From: Motilibacter aurantiacus
Lineage (GTDB): Bacteria > Actinomycetota > Actinomycetes > Motilibacterales > Motilibacteraceae
Reading direction: 5' to 3'
DNA length: 64,000 nucleotides
Assembly: GCF_011250645.1 (NCBI RefSeq)
Contig: NZ_JAANNO010000002.1
Location: 423,906-487,905 of the forward strand
The translations under genes were made by a program, and so were the position numbers. Shown here in pieces: positions 26,699 to 34,911 of the stretch; position 1 is the stretch's first letter; each line of letters opens with the position of its first letter. A model generated the notes under the pieces. It searched no databases. It saw only the letters and a list, made by a program, of their open reading frames with translations, and was not told the DNA's origin.

Positions 26699-27205
26699 GT
26701 GCCCGAGACGCTGCCCGTCCGCGACGCCCGCCCGGAGGACTTCGAGCGCGTGGGCCGCCTGACGGTCGAGGCCTACCGCACCGACGGCATGCTCGACGCG
26801 GTCGAGGACGGCTACGCGCTGCGCCTGGCGGACGCCGCGCTGCGGGCGGAGCAGGCCCAGCTGCTCGTCGCCGTCGACCCGGCGTCGGACGAGCCCCTCG
26901 GCACCGTCACCTTCTGCCTGCCCGGCGGGCCGTGGGCCGAGATCTCGCGTGCAGGGGAAGCGGAGTTCCGGATGCTCGCCGTGGCGCCCGAGGCGCGTGG
27001 GCGCGGGGCGGGCCGCGCGCTCGTCGAGGAGTGCCTGCGCCGTGCAGCCGCCGCCGGCGCCCACCGGCTCGTGCTCAGCACCCAGCCGGCCAGCGTCGTC
27101 GCCCACCGGCTCTACGACCGGCTCGGCTTCACCCGGATGCCCGAGCGCGACTGGTCACCGGCGCCCGGCGTCGACCTGCTCGCGTACGCCCGCCCGGCTC
27201 CCTGA
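26699..27205 (+). CDS. GNAT family N-acetyltransferase
   Basis: The 168-residue acyl-CoA-dependent acetyltransferase carries the GNAT core: strand LPVRDARPEDFERVGRLTVE at the N-terminus, the acetyl-CoA motif A (FRMLAVAPEARGRGAGRALV, with R-x-x-G-x-G) at about residues 88-107, and the C-terminal LSTQPASVVAHRLYDRLGF with the usual Tyr. The acceptor substrate is unknown. GTG 26699 gives the family-like start. It is divergent from the BrkB gene and convergent with the GT39-type gene, 22 bp apart. Confidence 0.9.
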   Translation: MPETLPVRDARPEDFERVGRLTVEAYRTDGMLDAVEDGYALRLADAALRAEQAQLLVAVDPASDEPLGTVTFCLPGGPWAEISRAGEAEFRMLAVAPEARGRGAGRALVEECLRRAAAAGAHRLVLSTQPASVVAHRLYDRLGFTRMPERDWSPAPGVDLLAYARPAP

Positions 27206-27227
27206 GTGCCGCGGGGGCACCGCATGC

Positions 27228-28748
27228 TCAGCCGAGGTGCGCCAGCTGCGGCCAGAGCTCGGCCCACGGCCGAGCGGTTGCTCGGCACAGGTGGACCGGG
27301 GCGCCCTGCTCCTCGTTGTCCACGCCCACCCCGTTGTCCACGCGTGCGGCCATGACGCAACCTGCGAAGTGCCGTGCCACGAAGCTGGCATCCCTGAAGC
27401 CGACCAGCACCACGGGCCCGGCCGACGAGGGCGGCCCCCACGTCGCATAGCCGACGTGGGGGCTGAAGGCGCGCGGGAGCCCGTGAGCCCTGCCGTAGCG
27501 GTCCAGCGCACCCGCCTCCCCGTAGTTCGCCGTGAGGAGGACCGCGGCGGGCCTCCCCCCTGGCCGGGACGCGCGCCCACACCTCCGCCACGGTCCGCGC
27601 CAGTCGCGGCCACCCGACCTGCTCGCCCGTGTCGGCGGACACCGCGGCCTGCACCCCGGACCAGCGGACGGCACGACGGGCAGGAGCAGCAGCGCCCCCA
27701 CGACCCCCGTCACGGCGACCGCGCCGCCGAGCAGGCGACCCCGCCGCCGCCGTTGGAGCCCCCGGGCGCGGGCCAGCCAGGCCTCGGCCGACACCCCGCC
27801 GGCCGCCAGCACCGCCGCAAACACCCCGGCGGTGTAGTACGGCTTGCCCCCGAGGGCCAGGTGCACGCCGACGAGCACGACGGCCGCGACCCCGATCGAC
27901 CGGTACGCCCGCAGCCGCCGGGCGCGCAGCAGCGACGTCAGCCCTGCCGCGGCGAGCGGCGCGAGCGCAGGCCCGAGCATGACCAGCTGCATCGGGAGGA
28001 ACGCCTCCCGCCCGCCCATGGCCGCGTCGTCGCGGATGGCGCCCGCCATCTGCAGCTGCGGCCATCCGTGATGCGCCTGCCAGAGGATGTTCGGCGCCCA
28101 CAGCAGGAGTGCCAGGGCCGCGCCGGCCCACGGCTCCGGTCGCCGGAGCAGGGGCCGCGGGCCGGCCAGCAGGATCCCCAGCCCGAGCGCCACGGCCACG
28201 AAGCCGATGAGCTGCTTGTTCTGCAGGCCCACCCCGAGCACGAGGCCGGCGACGAGCAGCAGGCGCGGGCTGCCCCCGCCGAGCACGCGCGCCACCAGCA
28301 GCACGAGCAGGGCCGACAGGGCCAGGTCGGCGGTCGTGGTCGACAGCAGGTGCCCCACCACGAGCACCACCGAGCAGGCGGCTGTCGAGGCGGCCGCGAC
28401 CGCCTGCGCCGCCCGGCCACCGCCCAGCTCACGCGCGGTCAGCGCCGCGAGGACGACCGTCAGCCCTGCCAGCAGGGCGCTCGGCGTGCGCAGGGCGAGC
28501 AGTGAGCCCGGGAGCAGCAGGTCGACCCCGTGCGCGAGCAGCGGGGTCAGCGGCGGCTGGTCCGGGTAGCCCCAGGCCGGATCCGCCCCGGCCCGCAGGA
28601 AGTACAGCTCGTCGCGGTGGTAGCCGTAGCGCGCAGCCACCGCGACCAGCAGCCCGACCACCAGCCCGGCGGCGCAGAGCACGGGCGGCCAGGCCACGGG
28701 CCGTCGTGCCGGAGCTGCGGAGGAGGGCGGGGCGGCACGTATCAGCAC
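27228..28748 (-). CDS. GT39/ArnT-type membrane glycosyltransferase, with an out-of-frame internal segment
   Basis: About 506 residues and roughly ten transmembrane helices. The first outer loop has HRDELYFLRAGADPAWGYPDQPPLTP, the acidic pair and DxPP-type motif of dolichol/undecaprenyl-phosphate-sugar mannosyltransferases (PMT/ArnT). LNK-like GLQNKQLIGF and the last TM before a periplasmic C-terminal domain fit as well. From about 27660 to 27557 the frame gives unlike text (SAGPGCRPRCPPTRASRSGG). The next frame gives the family-like QAAVSADTGEQVGWPRLART, and the original frame resumes at AAVLLTANYGEAGALDRYG. So one base seems missing near 27660 and one extra in a C6 run at 27555-27560. Start uncertain (GTG 28748, 28784 or 28832). 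Confidence 0.8.
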   Translation of the reverse strand: MLIRAAPPSSAAPARRPVAWPPVLCAAGLVVGLLVAVAARYGYHRDELYFLRAGADPAWGYPDQPPLTPLLAHGVDLLLPGSLLALRTPSALLAGLTVVLAALTARELGGGRAAQAVAAASTAACSVVLVVGHLLSTTTADLALSALLVLLVARVLGGGSPRLLLVAGLVLGVGLQNKQLIGFVAVALGLGILLAGPRPLLRRPEPWAGAALALLLWAPNILWQAHHGWPQLQMAGAIRDDAAMGGREAFLPMQLVMLGPALAPLAAAGLTSLLRARRLRAYRSIGVAAVVLVGVHLALGGKPYYTAGVFAAVLAAGGVSAEAWLARARGLQRRRRGRLLGGAVAVTGVVGALLLLPVVPSAGPGCRPRCPPTRASRSGGRDWRGPWRRCGRASRPGGRPAAVLLTANYGEAGALDRYGRAHGLPRAFSPHVGYATWGPPSSAGPVVLVGFRDASFVARHFAGCVMAARVDNGVGVDNEEQGAPVHLCRATARPWAELWPQLAHLG

Positions 28749-28830
28749 GCCGCCCAGCGAACTCCTGCGCAGGATCCGCACGACAGGGCCGCGAGAGCGA
28801 GAGCACTCTCCCCCGCGAGAGGGAGGCACC

Positions 28831-29679
28831 ATGACCGGGCTGCACTACCGGGGCGACGGGACCGGCCGCCCCGCGGGCCTGCCCCTGCCGCCGCAGCGCC
28901 TGCCCTGGCTGGCGCGGTCCCGACGACTGCGCCTCGGCAAGTCCTGGCGCTACGTGTCCGTGTGGAGCCCGCAGGTGTCGCTGTGCGTGGCGAGCGTGCA
29001 GGTCGGGCCCGTCCCGCAGGAGTTCTGGGCCGTGTGGGACCGCTCGACCGGGCAGCTGACCGAGCGCACCCGCCGCTGGAAGGGCCGGGTCGACGTGACC
29101 CCGGGCCGGGTGGTCGTGCGTGACGGCGAGGCCCACGTCGAGCTCACCCTGGACGAGGGGCCGGAGACGGCGTTCGAGGTCGTGACCCCGGTGGACGGCG
29201 CCTGGACGTGGACCCGCAAGCAGGCCGTCCGGGCGTACGGCGTGGCCCGGGTCGGGGACAGCGTGACCGAGGTGGACGGCGTTGCCCTCGTGGACGAGAA
29301 CGCGGGCTACCACCCGCGCCGCACGGCCTGGCAGTGGTGCGGAGGCTGCGGCACCACGAGCGATGGCCGGCGCGTCGCGTGGAGCGTGATCGTGGGGCTC
29401 AACGACCGCCCGCCGCACACGGAGAACACCGTCTGGGTCGACGGAGCCCCTCATCAGATCGGCGACGTGCGATTCGGGCAGGACTTGTCGGAGGTCGAGT
29501 TCGACGACGGGAGCCGGCGGGGCTTCAGCGAGGAGGCGGCCCGGGAGCGCTCGGACAACCTGCTGCTCGTCCGCTCGAGCTACCGGCAGCCGTTCGGCCG
29601 CTTCACGGGCACCCTGCCCGGGGGCCTGTCGATCACCGGCGGCCATGGCGTGATGGAGCGCCACGACGCGCTCTGGTGA
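28831..29679 (+). CDS. DUF2804 protein
   Basis: The 282-residue protein has the DUF2804 pattern: KSWRYVSVWSPQVSLCVASVQVG in the first third and W.W.GG...GR.V.W.V..G.N with ENTVWVDGAPHQIGDVRFGQ in the second half (WQWCGGCGTTSDGRRVAWSV). Beta-rich, no signal peptide or membrane helix. The molecular function is not established; related folds bind lipids or act as AttH-like lipocalin hydrolases, which is weak inference. ATG 28831 follows GAGGGAGG. It is divergent from the GT39-type gene, and its end is 4 bp from the convergent pilT-like gene. Confidence 0.8.
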   Translation: MTGLHYRGDGTGRPAGLPLPPQRLPWLARSRRLRLGKSWRYVSVWSPQVSLCVASVQVGPVPQEFWAVWDRSTGQLTERTRRWKGRVDVTPGRVVVRDGEAHVELTLDEGPETAFEVVTPVDGAWTWTRKQAVRAYGVARVGDSVTEVDGVALVDENAGYHPRRTAWQWCGGCGTTSDGRRVAWSVIVGLNDRPPHTENTVWVDGAPHQIGDVRFGQDLSEVEFDDGSRRGFSEEAARERSDNLLLVRSSYRQPFGRFTGTLPGGLSITGGHGVMERHDALW

Positions 29680-29683
29680 GCGG

Positions 29684-30784
29684 TCAGGCCCCGATGCCCG
29701 CCGCCCGCAGGCCGACCGTGAGGTCGTGCGGGCTGCTCGCGGCCTCCAGGGCCGCCTCGACCGCGACCACGCCGTCGCGTACCAGCGCCAGGAGGTGCTG
29801 GTCGAACGCCTGCATGCCGTAGAACCCGCCCTCCGACACCAGCTGGGTCAGGGTGCTCGTCCGCGCCGGGTCCGCGACCGCGTCGGCCACCCTCCCGGTC
29901 GCGACGCAGATCTCGAGCGCGGCGACCCGGCCGTTGCCGTCGGCGCGCGGCACCAGCCGCTGGCAGACGATGCCGCGCAGCGAGCCGGCGAGCGACAGCC
30001 GGGCCTGCTGCTGCTCGTGCGGCGCGAAGAAGTCGACGATCCGCGCCACGGTCTCCACGGCGTCGGACGTGTGCAGCGTCGACAGCACCAGGTGGCCGGT
30101 CTCCGCCGCCGACAGCGCCGCGCGCACGGTCTCCTCGTCGCGCATCTCCCCCACGAGGATCACGTCCGGGTCCTGGCGCATCGCGGCGCGCATCGCGACC
30201 GCGAAGCTCTCGGTGTCCGTCCGGACCTCGCGCTGGTTGACCATGCCGAGCTTGTCCGGGTGGAGCACCTCGATCGGGTCCTCGATGGTGACGATGTGCG
30301 ACTCGCACGAGGAGTTGATGGCGTCGACCATGGCGGCCAGGGTGGTGGTCTTGCCCGCTCCCGTAGGCCCGGTCACGAGCACCAGGCCGCGCTTCTCCAT
30401 CGCCAGGCTGCGCACCGCGGGCGGCAGCCCGAGGTCGTCGAGCCCCAGGGCCGCCACCCCGACGCGCCGGAACACCAGGCCCACCGACCCCCGGGAGCGG
30501 AAGGCGTTGACGCGGAACCGGCCCACGCCGCTCATCGAGTAGGCAAAGTCCGCTTCGCTGGTGCGCTCGAACTCGGCCGCGAGCCCCGCGGGGAGCAGCT
30601 CGCCGGCCATCGCCGCGGTGTCGGCGGGCGACAGCACGGGCGCCGCCAGCCGGCGCAGCCGGCCGTCGATCCGGATGCGCGGCGGGGAGCCCACCTTGCA
30701 GTGCAGGTCCGACCCGCCGAGCTCGCACAGCGCGAGCAGGAACGGCAGGACCGACAGCGGGACCTCGGACGGCGCGGCGCTCAC
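29684..30784 (-). CDS. PilT-like type IV pilus retraction ATPase (orphan)
   Basis: The 366-residue hexameric secretion ATPase shows the PilT series: N-terminal SDLHCKVGSPPRIRIDGRL, Walker A GPTGAGKTTT (139-148), Asp box VTIEDPIEVLH, the VNQREV motif, Walker B DPDVILVGEMRD, His box HLVLSTLHTSDAVETVARIVDFF, and PilT-specific GIVCQRLVPRADG. It should power retraction of type IV pili at the inner membrane. No pilin, pilB, pilC or prepilin peptidase is in the window, so other pilus genes are elsewhere or it serves another system. GTG 30784 lies 71 bp from the divergent DUF5317 gene. Confidence 0.93.
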   Translation of the reverse strand: MSAAPSEVPLSVLPFLLALCELGGSDLHCKVGSPPRIRIDGRLRRLAAPVLSPADTAAMAGELLPAGLAAEFERTSEADFAYSMSGVGRFRVNAFRSRGSVGLVFRRVGVAALGLDDLGLPPAVRSLAMEKRGLVLVTGPTGAGKTTTLAAMVDAINSSCESHIVTIEDPIEVLHPDKLGMVNQREVRTDTESFAVAMRAAMRQDPDVILVGEMRDEETVRAALSAAETGHLVLSTLHTSDAVETVARIVDFFAPHEQQQARLSLAGSLRGIVCQRLVPRADGNGRVAALEICVATGRVADAVADPARTSTLTQLVSEGGFYGMQAFDQHLLALVRDGVVAVEAALEAASSPHDLTVGLRAAGIGA

Positions 30785-30855
30785 ACCGCAGGATCGGCCG
30801 ACGCGCCGGGCCGGTCGATGCGCCGATCGGGTCGCCGGGCCGGAAGACTGGGACC

Positions 30856-31467
30856 GTGGGGCTCGTACTGACCGTCGCAGCGCTCGCCGCGGCGCTCGGC
30901 GTCGCGACGGGCGGCGCCCTGCGCCGGCTCGGCCACGTCAGGGTGCTCGGCGTCCCACTGCTGGTGGCCGCGGTGGCCCTGCATGCGCTCGCCGCGGTCC
31001 TGGGGGCCACCGGCGTGCTGCGCGGCCTGCTCGTGGGGCTCGCCGCGCTCGCGGCCCTCGCGGTGGTCGTCGCGAACCGCTGGCGCCCCGGGGTGCCCCT
31101 CATCGGCCTCGGCCTGGTGCTGAACGCCGCGGTGGTCGTGGCCAACGGGGCGATGCCGGTCTCGCTGGTCGCGGCGGAGCGGGCCGGCGTGCCGTACGAG
31201 CGGCTCCACCTGGACGCGGACCCGGCCCACGAGCCGGAGACGCCGTCCACCCGGCTCCGGATGCTCGGCGACGTGGTCCCGGTGGCGTCCCCGCTGCGGC
31301 GCGAGGTGGTCAGCGCCGGCGACGTGATGGTGGCGGCCGGGGCAGGGTTGTTCCTCTTCTCCGGCACGCACTCGCGCCCGGGCCGGCGGCGGCGCCGGCC
31401 GTCACGAGACGTGGCAGCGGGGGCCAGGCGGCCGACCGGCCGGCAGGCGGCTACCGTGGACGCCTGA
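30856..31467 (+). CDS. DUF5317 membrane protein
   Basis: The 203-residue protein has about five hydrophobic helices in the first 160 residues and a basic cytoplasmic tail (GRRRRRPSRDVAAGARRPTG). The centre, GLGLVLNAAVVVANGAMPVS, is the family hallmark (LN..V...NG.MPV). A GDVVPVASPLRREVVSAGDV stretch follows before the last helix. Function unknown. GTG 30856 is the start. The gene is 40 bp upstream of the bL37 mini-gene. Confidence 0.75.
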   Translation: MGLVLTVAALAAALGVATGGALRRLGHVRVLGVPLLVAAVALHALAAVLGATGVLRGLLVGLAALAALAVVVANRWRPGVPLIGLGLVLNAAVVVANGAMPVSLVAAERAGVPYERLHLDADPAHEPETPSTRLRMLGDVVPVASPLRREVVSAGDVMVAAGAGLFLFSGTHSRPGRRRRRPSRDVAAGARRPTGRQAATVDA

Positions 31468-31506
31468 TCGACCGGCCACCGAGGCCGTTCGGCGAGGGAG
31501 GCACAT

Positions 31507-31581
31507 ATGAGCAAGAGGGGCCGTCGGCGCAAGTCCCGCGCGAAGAGCAACGCGAACCACGGCAAGCGACCCAACGCCTGA
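31507..31581 (+). CDS. 50S ribosomal protein bL37
   Basis: A 24-residue, strongly basic protein: MSKRGRRRKSRAKSNANHGK followed by RPNA. It matches the small actinobacterial large-subunit protein bL37 seen in mycobacterial ribosome structures, where it lies on 23S rRNA; the ANHGKRPN end is the signature. ATG 31507 has GGGAGG six bases upstream. It is too short for ordinary gene finders. A hairpin terminator follows, and rsrA-sigR is convergent just beyond it. Confidence 0.88.
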   Translation: MSKRGRRRKSRAKSNANHGKRPNA

Positions 31582-31601
31582 CGTCGCTCGCGCACGAGCG
31601 A

Positions 31602-31639
31602 ACGGCCCGGCCCCTTCCGCGCGGAGGGGGCCGGGCCGT
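31602..31639. terminator. Bidirectional hairpin between bL37 and rsrA genes
   Basis: ACGGCCCGGCCCC (31602-31614) pairs with GGGGCCGGGCCGT (31627-31639), with a further partial CCGC/GCGG pairing inside the loop. Confidence 0.85.
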
Positions 31640-31657
31640 CGACGTTCGCCGGGCTGG

Positions 31658-31936
31658 TCAGCCCACGGTGGTGTCCGGCGCCAGCTCGATCTGGGCCTGG
31701 CGGATGCGCAGCAGCACCTTGGCCTTGAGCTCGTCGGGCGCCGGGTCGGAACAGGACCGCTTCACGACGATCTTGACCTCCTCCTCGATGCCGAACTCGC
31801 GCAGGCACGGCCCGCACTCGTCGAGGTGGTGCTTGACGGTCGCGCAGTCGGAGCTGTCGAGCTCGCCGTCGATGTACTCGTAGACCCGTGCCAGGACCTC
31901 GACGCACGGGGTCTCGTGGTGCCGACCGCAGCTCAT
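31658..31936 (-). CDS. rsrA: Zinc-binding redox-sensing anti-sigma factor RsrA
   Basis: The 92-residue ZAS-family protein holds SigR inactive until disulfide stress ejects zinc. Residue numbering matches the studied Streptomyces protein strikingly: Cys3, Cys11, Cys31, His37, Cys41 and Cys44 (HHLDECGPC) are all present, plus Cys62. C11, C41 and C44 are the redox-critical set in that model. It overlaps the sigR stop by ATGA, so the pair is translationally coupled. Family regulation (release by oxidation, reset by thioredoxin) is established knowledge; that it applies here is inference. Confidence 0.95.
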   Translation of the reverse strand: MSCGRHHETPCVEVLARVYEYIDGELDSSDCATVKHHLDECGPCLREFGIEEEVKIVVKRSCSDPAPDELKAKVLLRIRQAQIELAPDTTVG

Positions 31937-32574
31937 GACGTCACCTCCGAGGACGAGCCGGAGCGGACGAGCCCGCGCTCGCGGGCGTAGTCCTGCAGCT
32001 GGGTGCGCAGCAGACGACGGCCGCGGTGCAGCCGCGACATCACGGTCCCGATCGGGGTGCCCATGATGTCGGCGATCTCCTTGTAGGCGAAGCCCTCGAC
32101 GTCGGCGAGGTAGACCGCGATCCGGAAGTCCTCCGGGATGCTGGCCAACGCGTCCTTGACGTCGGAGTCGGGCAGGTGCTCGAGCGCCTCGGCCTCGGCG
32201 GACTTGAGCCCGCTCGACGTGTGCTCCCCCGCTGCCGCGATCTGCCAGTCCTCCACCGTCTCGGTGTCGGCCTGCAGCGGCTCGCGCTGCTTCTTGCGGT
32301 AGGTGTTGATGAACGTGTTGGTCAGGATGCGGTAGAGCCAGGCCTTGAGGTTGGTGCCGACCTGGAACTGGTGGAAGGACGCGTACGCCTTCGCGAACGT
32401 CTCCTGGACCAGGTCCTCGGCGTCGCTGGGGTTGCGCGTCATGCGCAGCGCCGCCGAGTAGAGCTGGTCGACGTACTGCAGCGCGTCGCGCTCGAACCGC
32501 GCGGTCCGCTCGGCCGGCGTCTCCGCCCGCTCGGCAGCTCCGTCGCTCGCGCCCGTGCTCGCATCCTGGGTCAT
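31933..32574 (-). CDS. sigR: ECF sigma factor SigR/SigH (thiol-oxidative stress)
   Basis: The 213-residue ECF sigma factor: region 2 ([37 protein letters not shown]), and region 4 ([43 protein letters not shown]). It directs transcription of thioredoxin, mycothiol and proteolysis genes under disulfide stress in relatives. ATG 32574 ([10 protein letters not shown]) is the short-form start. The frame is open upstream, and a second ATG at 32676 with GGAGG would add 34 residues, like the unstable sigma-R-prime isoform of Streptomyces. An upstream GGGAAT-N19-GTT element is a likely SigR-dependent promoter. Confidence 0.95.
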   Translation of the reverse strand: MTQDASTGASDGAAERAETPAERTARFERDALQYVDQLYSAALRMTRNPSDAEDLVQETFAKAYASFHQFQVGTNLKAWLYRILTNTFINTYRKKQREPLQADTETVEDWQIAAAGEHTSSGLKSAEAEALEHLPDSDVKDALASIPEDFRIAVYLADVEGFAYKEIADIMGTPIGTVMSRLHRGRRLLRTQLQDYARERGLVRSGSSSEVTS

Positions 32575-32731
32575 CGAGCCCGAGCTTACTGTGCGGGCTC
32601 CGGCGCCACCCGTCGGCCACTCGGGCCACGAGAGGTACGGCGCCTCCCCCCGCTTGAGAGTGCTCGACGCGAGCATCCGGCCTCCGCTCCACCCGGGGCG
32701 ACATGGAACCGCCGCCCGTAATGCACCGAAC

Positions 32732-32759
32732 AACAGCGGCGCCCGCGCCGGCGATTCCC
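32732..32759 (-). promoter_or_regulatory. SigR-type autoregulatory promoter
   Basis: On the minus strand GGGAAT (32759-32754), 19 bases, GTT (32734-32732), close to the sigma-R consensus GGAAT-N18/19-GTT. A transcript starting some 8 bases later would include the upstream ATG at 32676. This is the only such match I found by eye in the intergenic regions of the window. Confidence 0.7.
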
Positions 32760-32801
32760 GCGCCCGGCAGGCGCATCACCGCCCGGCCCGGGGCGTGGTG
32801 G

Positions 32802-33512
32802 TCAGCCGCGGGCCCGGGGCGGGCAGGAGCCGTCGGCCAGGAAGCCGCTCCTCCCCGCCCAGTCGAGCACCGCGCTCACCAGCCCGTCGAGCACGGCCTG
32901 CTGGGCGCCGGGGCCGGCCGACCGCAGGACCGCCAGCGAGTGGTCCGCGCCGGGGACCGGCACGACGAGCGCCGTCCCGTCCTCGAGCTCGTCCGGGCGG
33001 CCGAAGCTGTCCCGCTCGCCCTGCAGCACGAGTGTGGGACCGGCCGCGCCGGCCAGCTCGTCCGCCCGCGAGCGCTCCGGCCGGCCCGGCGGGTGCAGCG
33101 GGAACGCCAGGCACACCGTCCCGGAGGCGCCGAGCCCCCGCCCGGTCCGGCAGGCGACGCGGGCGCCGGCGCTGCGCCCGCCGACGAGCAGCAGCCCCCC
33201 GACCGGCAGCTGCGGCAGGGCGGCCAGCCAGGCCTGGTCCAGCGCGACCGGCGTGGGGGCGACCTTCCGCCCGGCGACGACCCACGGCTGGTCCAGCCGG
33301 ATCACGCCGATGCCGTGCGGCGGCAGCCCGGCCGCCAGCGCGAGCAGGTCCGGGGTGTCGCTGCCGCGGCCGGCGCCGTGCCCGAGCACCAGGGTGGCGC
33401 GGGCGTCCGCCGCCGGGCAGACGTACGCCCGGGCCGGCCCGGCCGGCGTCCCGACCTCCAGCGGGTAGGGCGCGGGCGGCGGCGCGGGCTCAGAAGAGCG
33501 TCGGCGCGGCAC
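32802..33512 (-). CDS. Alpha/beta hydrolase of the KANL3/Tex30 type
   Basis: The 236-residue serine-hydrolase fold has the oxyanion segment LVLGHGAGRGSDTPDL, nucleophile elbow VGGRSAGARVA (Ser), a proton-shuttle region GERDSFG (Asp) and the late VPGADHSLAVL (His). This order and the HGAG...GRSxG motifs fit the small KANL3/Tex30-like hydrolases. Substrate unknown. The start GTG 33512 lies inside the 3' end of the SRAP gene (23-bp overlap), so the two are probably cotranscribed. Confidence 0.82.
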   Translation of the reverse strand: MPRRRSSEPAPPPAPYPLEVGTPAGPARAYVCPAADARATLVLGHGAGRGSDTPDLLALAAGLPPHGIGVIRLDQPWVVAGRKVAPTPVALDQAWLAALPQLPVGGLLLVGGRSAGARVACRTGRGLGASGTVCLAFPLHPPGRPERSRADELAGAAGPTLVLQGERDSFGRPDELEDGTALVVPVPGADHSLAVLRSAGPGAQQAVLDGLVSAVLDWAGRSGFLADGSCPPRARG

Positions 33513-34239
33513 CGTCCACCTCCTCGGCGACGGGAGCCGGCTCGACCAGGTGCGGGCCGTTGTTGCGCACGTTCCCGACCGCAGGCGAGACCGGGTACGC
33601 CTCGAGCACGCCCGGCCCGGCCGGGCCCAGGAGCCCCCGCACCTGCTCGGCCGCGTCGAGGGCGGGGTCGAGCCACTCGTGCCACCGGTCGCGCTCGACC
33701 AGCATCGGCATCCGGTCGTGCAGCCGGCCGAGCTCGTCCACGGCCGACGTCGTGATGATCGTGGCCGTCCACAGCCACGGGGACCCCTCGCCGGGCGCCC
33801 GCCACATCTCGTACAGCCCGGCCATCGCCAGCGGCCGCCCGTCCCGCCGCCGGATGAAGAAGGGCTGCTTCGCGCCGTCGTCACGGGTGTGCCACTCGTA
33901 GTAGCCGTCGGCGGGCACCAGGCAGCGCCGCGCGCGGAACGCCGCCCGGAAGGCCGGCTTCTCGGCCACGGTCTCGAGCCGCGCGTTGATCATCCGCGCC
34001 GCGCCGGAGGGGTCGCGGGACCAGGAGGGGACCAGGCCCCAGCGCACCGTCCGGAGCTGACGCTCGCTGCCGCCCTGCGCCACCGCACGCTCGAGGACGA
34101 CGCGCACGGGGTCGGTGGGCGCGACGTTCCACGACGGGGGCACGGCCGCGGCCTCGGCCCCGGCGTCCGCGTCGACGTCGGCCTCGAACTCCTCGACGAG
34201 GTCCTCGGGGCGCCTGCTGGCCGCGTACCGTCCGCACAC
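33490..34239 (-). CDS. SRAP/YedK-type abasic-site DNA-protein crosslink protein
   Basis: The 249-residue SOS-response-associated peptidase homologue (HMCES/YedK family). Residue 2 is the essential cysteine (VCGRYAASRRP, start Met/Val removed) that forms a thiazolidine with abasic sites in single-stranded DNA. The other conserved positions are visible: WNVAPTD (Asn), INARLETVAEKPAFR, CLVPADGYYEWH (Glu) and LHDRMPMLV (His). The GTG 34239 start is fixed by the need for Cys2; a longer frame upstream is discounted. It protects stalled replication forks. Cotranscribed with the overlapping hydrolase gene; no LexA box was recognised upstream. Confidence 0.94.
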   Translation of the reverse strand: MCGRYAASRRPEDLVEEFEADVDADAGAEAAAVPPSWNVAPTDPVRVVLERAVAQGGSERQLRTVRWGLVPSWSRDPSGAARMINARLETVAEKPAFRAAFRARRCLVPADGYYEWHTRDDGAKQPFFIRRRDGRPLAMAGLYEMWRAPGEGSPWLWTATIITTSAVDELGRLHDRMPMLVERDRWHEWLDPALDAAEQVRGLLGPAGPGVLEAYPVSPAVGNVRNNGPHLVEPAPVAEEVDGAAPTLF

Positions 34240-34283
34240 GGCCCCCAGCTTGCCGCGTCGCCGAGGCACCCGCGGCACGGGAC

Positions 34284-34892
34284 ATGAGCACGCCCCGACC
34301 GGGGAAGGGCACCGCCATGATGATTGCGCGCCGCCTCGCCCGCCCCATGATCGCCGGGATCTTCATCTCCGGCGGCATCGACCAGCTGCGCAACCCCACG
34401 TCCAAGGTCGAGAAGGCCGAGGACGTCGCGCCGCCCATCGCCCGTTACCTGCCCTACCTGCCCGAGGACCCGGTACAGCTGGTCCGCATCAACGGCGCTA
34501 TCCAGGTGACGGCCGGCACGCTGCTGGCCCTCGGCAAGTTCCCCCGGCTGTCGGCGCTCGCCCTGCTCGCGTCCCTCGCCCCCACGACCGCCGCCGGCCA
34601 CCGCTTCTGGGAGGAGGAGACCCCCGGCGCCAAGGCCCAGCAGAAGGTCCACTTCTTCAAGAACCTGTCGATGATGGGCGGGCTGCTGCTCGCGGCCGTC
34701 GACACTGCTGGCGACCCGTCCCTCGCATGGCGGGCGCGTCACCTGGCGAAGGCGTCCAGGCACGCGGCGAGGGCGACCAAGCGCGAGGCGAAGATGGCCG
34801 CGCGCGAGGCCCGGTTGGCGGCCAAGGCGTCGGCGCACAAGGGCTCGACCAAGGCGATCAAGGCGGCCGGCAAGGCGCTGCCGGTCGGATGA
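34284..34892 (+). CDS. DoxX family membrane protein
   Basis: The 202-residue protein has four predicted helices in the first 145 residues and the DoxX pattern: [20 protein letters not shown] near the N-terminus, [36 protein letters not shown], and [21 protein letters not shown] lysine/alanine-rich cytoplasmic tail (about 150-202; [20 protein letters not shown]) follows. DoxX proteins are linked to redox and quinone membrane complexes, which would fit the sigR neighbourhood, but the specific role is not known. ATG 34284 is 45 bases from the divergent SRAP start and 19 bases upstream of aroA. Confidence 0.85.
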   Translation: MSTPRPGKGTAMMIARRLARPMIAGIFISGGIDQLRNPTSKVEKAEDVAPPIARYLPYLPEDPVQLVRINGAIQVTAGTLLALGKFPRLSALALLASLAPTTAAGHRFWEEETPGAKAQQKVHFFKNLSMMGGLLLAAVDTAGDPSLAWRARHLAKASRHAARATKREAKMAAREARLAAKASAHKGSTKAIKAAGKALPVG

Positions 34893-34911
34893 CCCGCTAG
34901 CCTCGGCCGGC

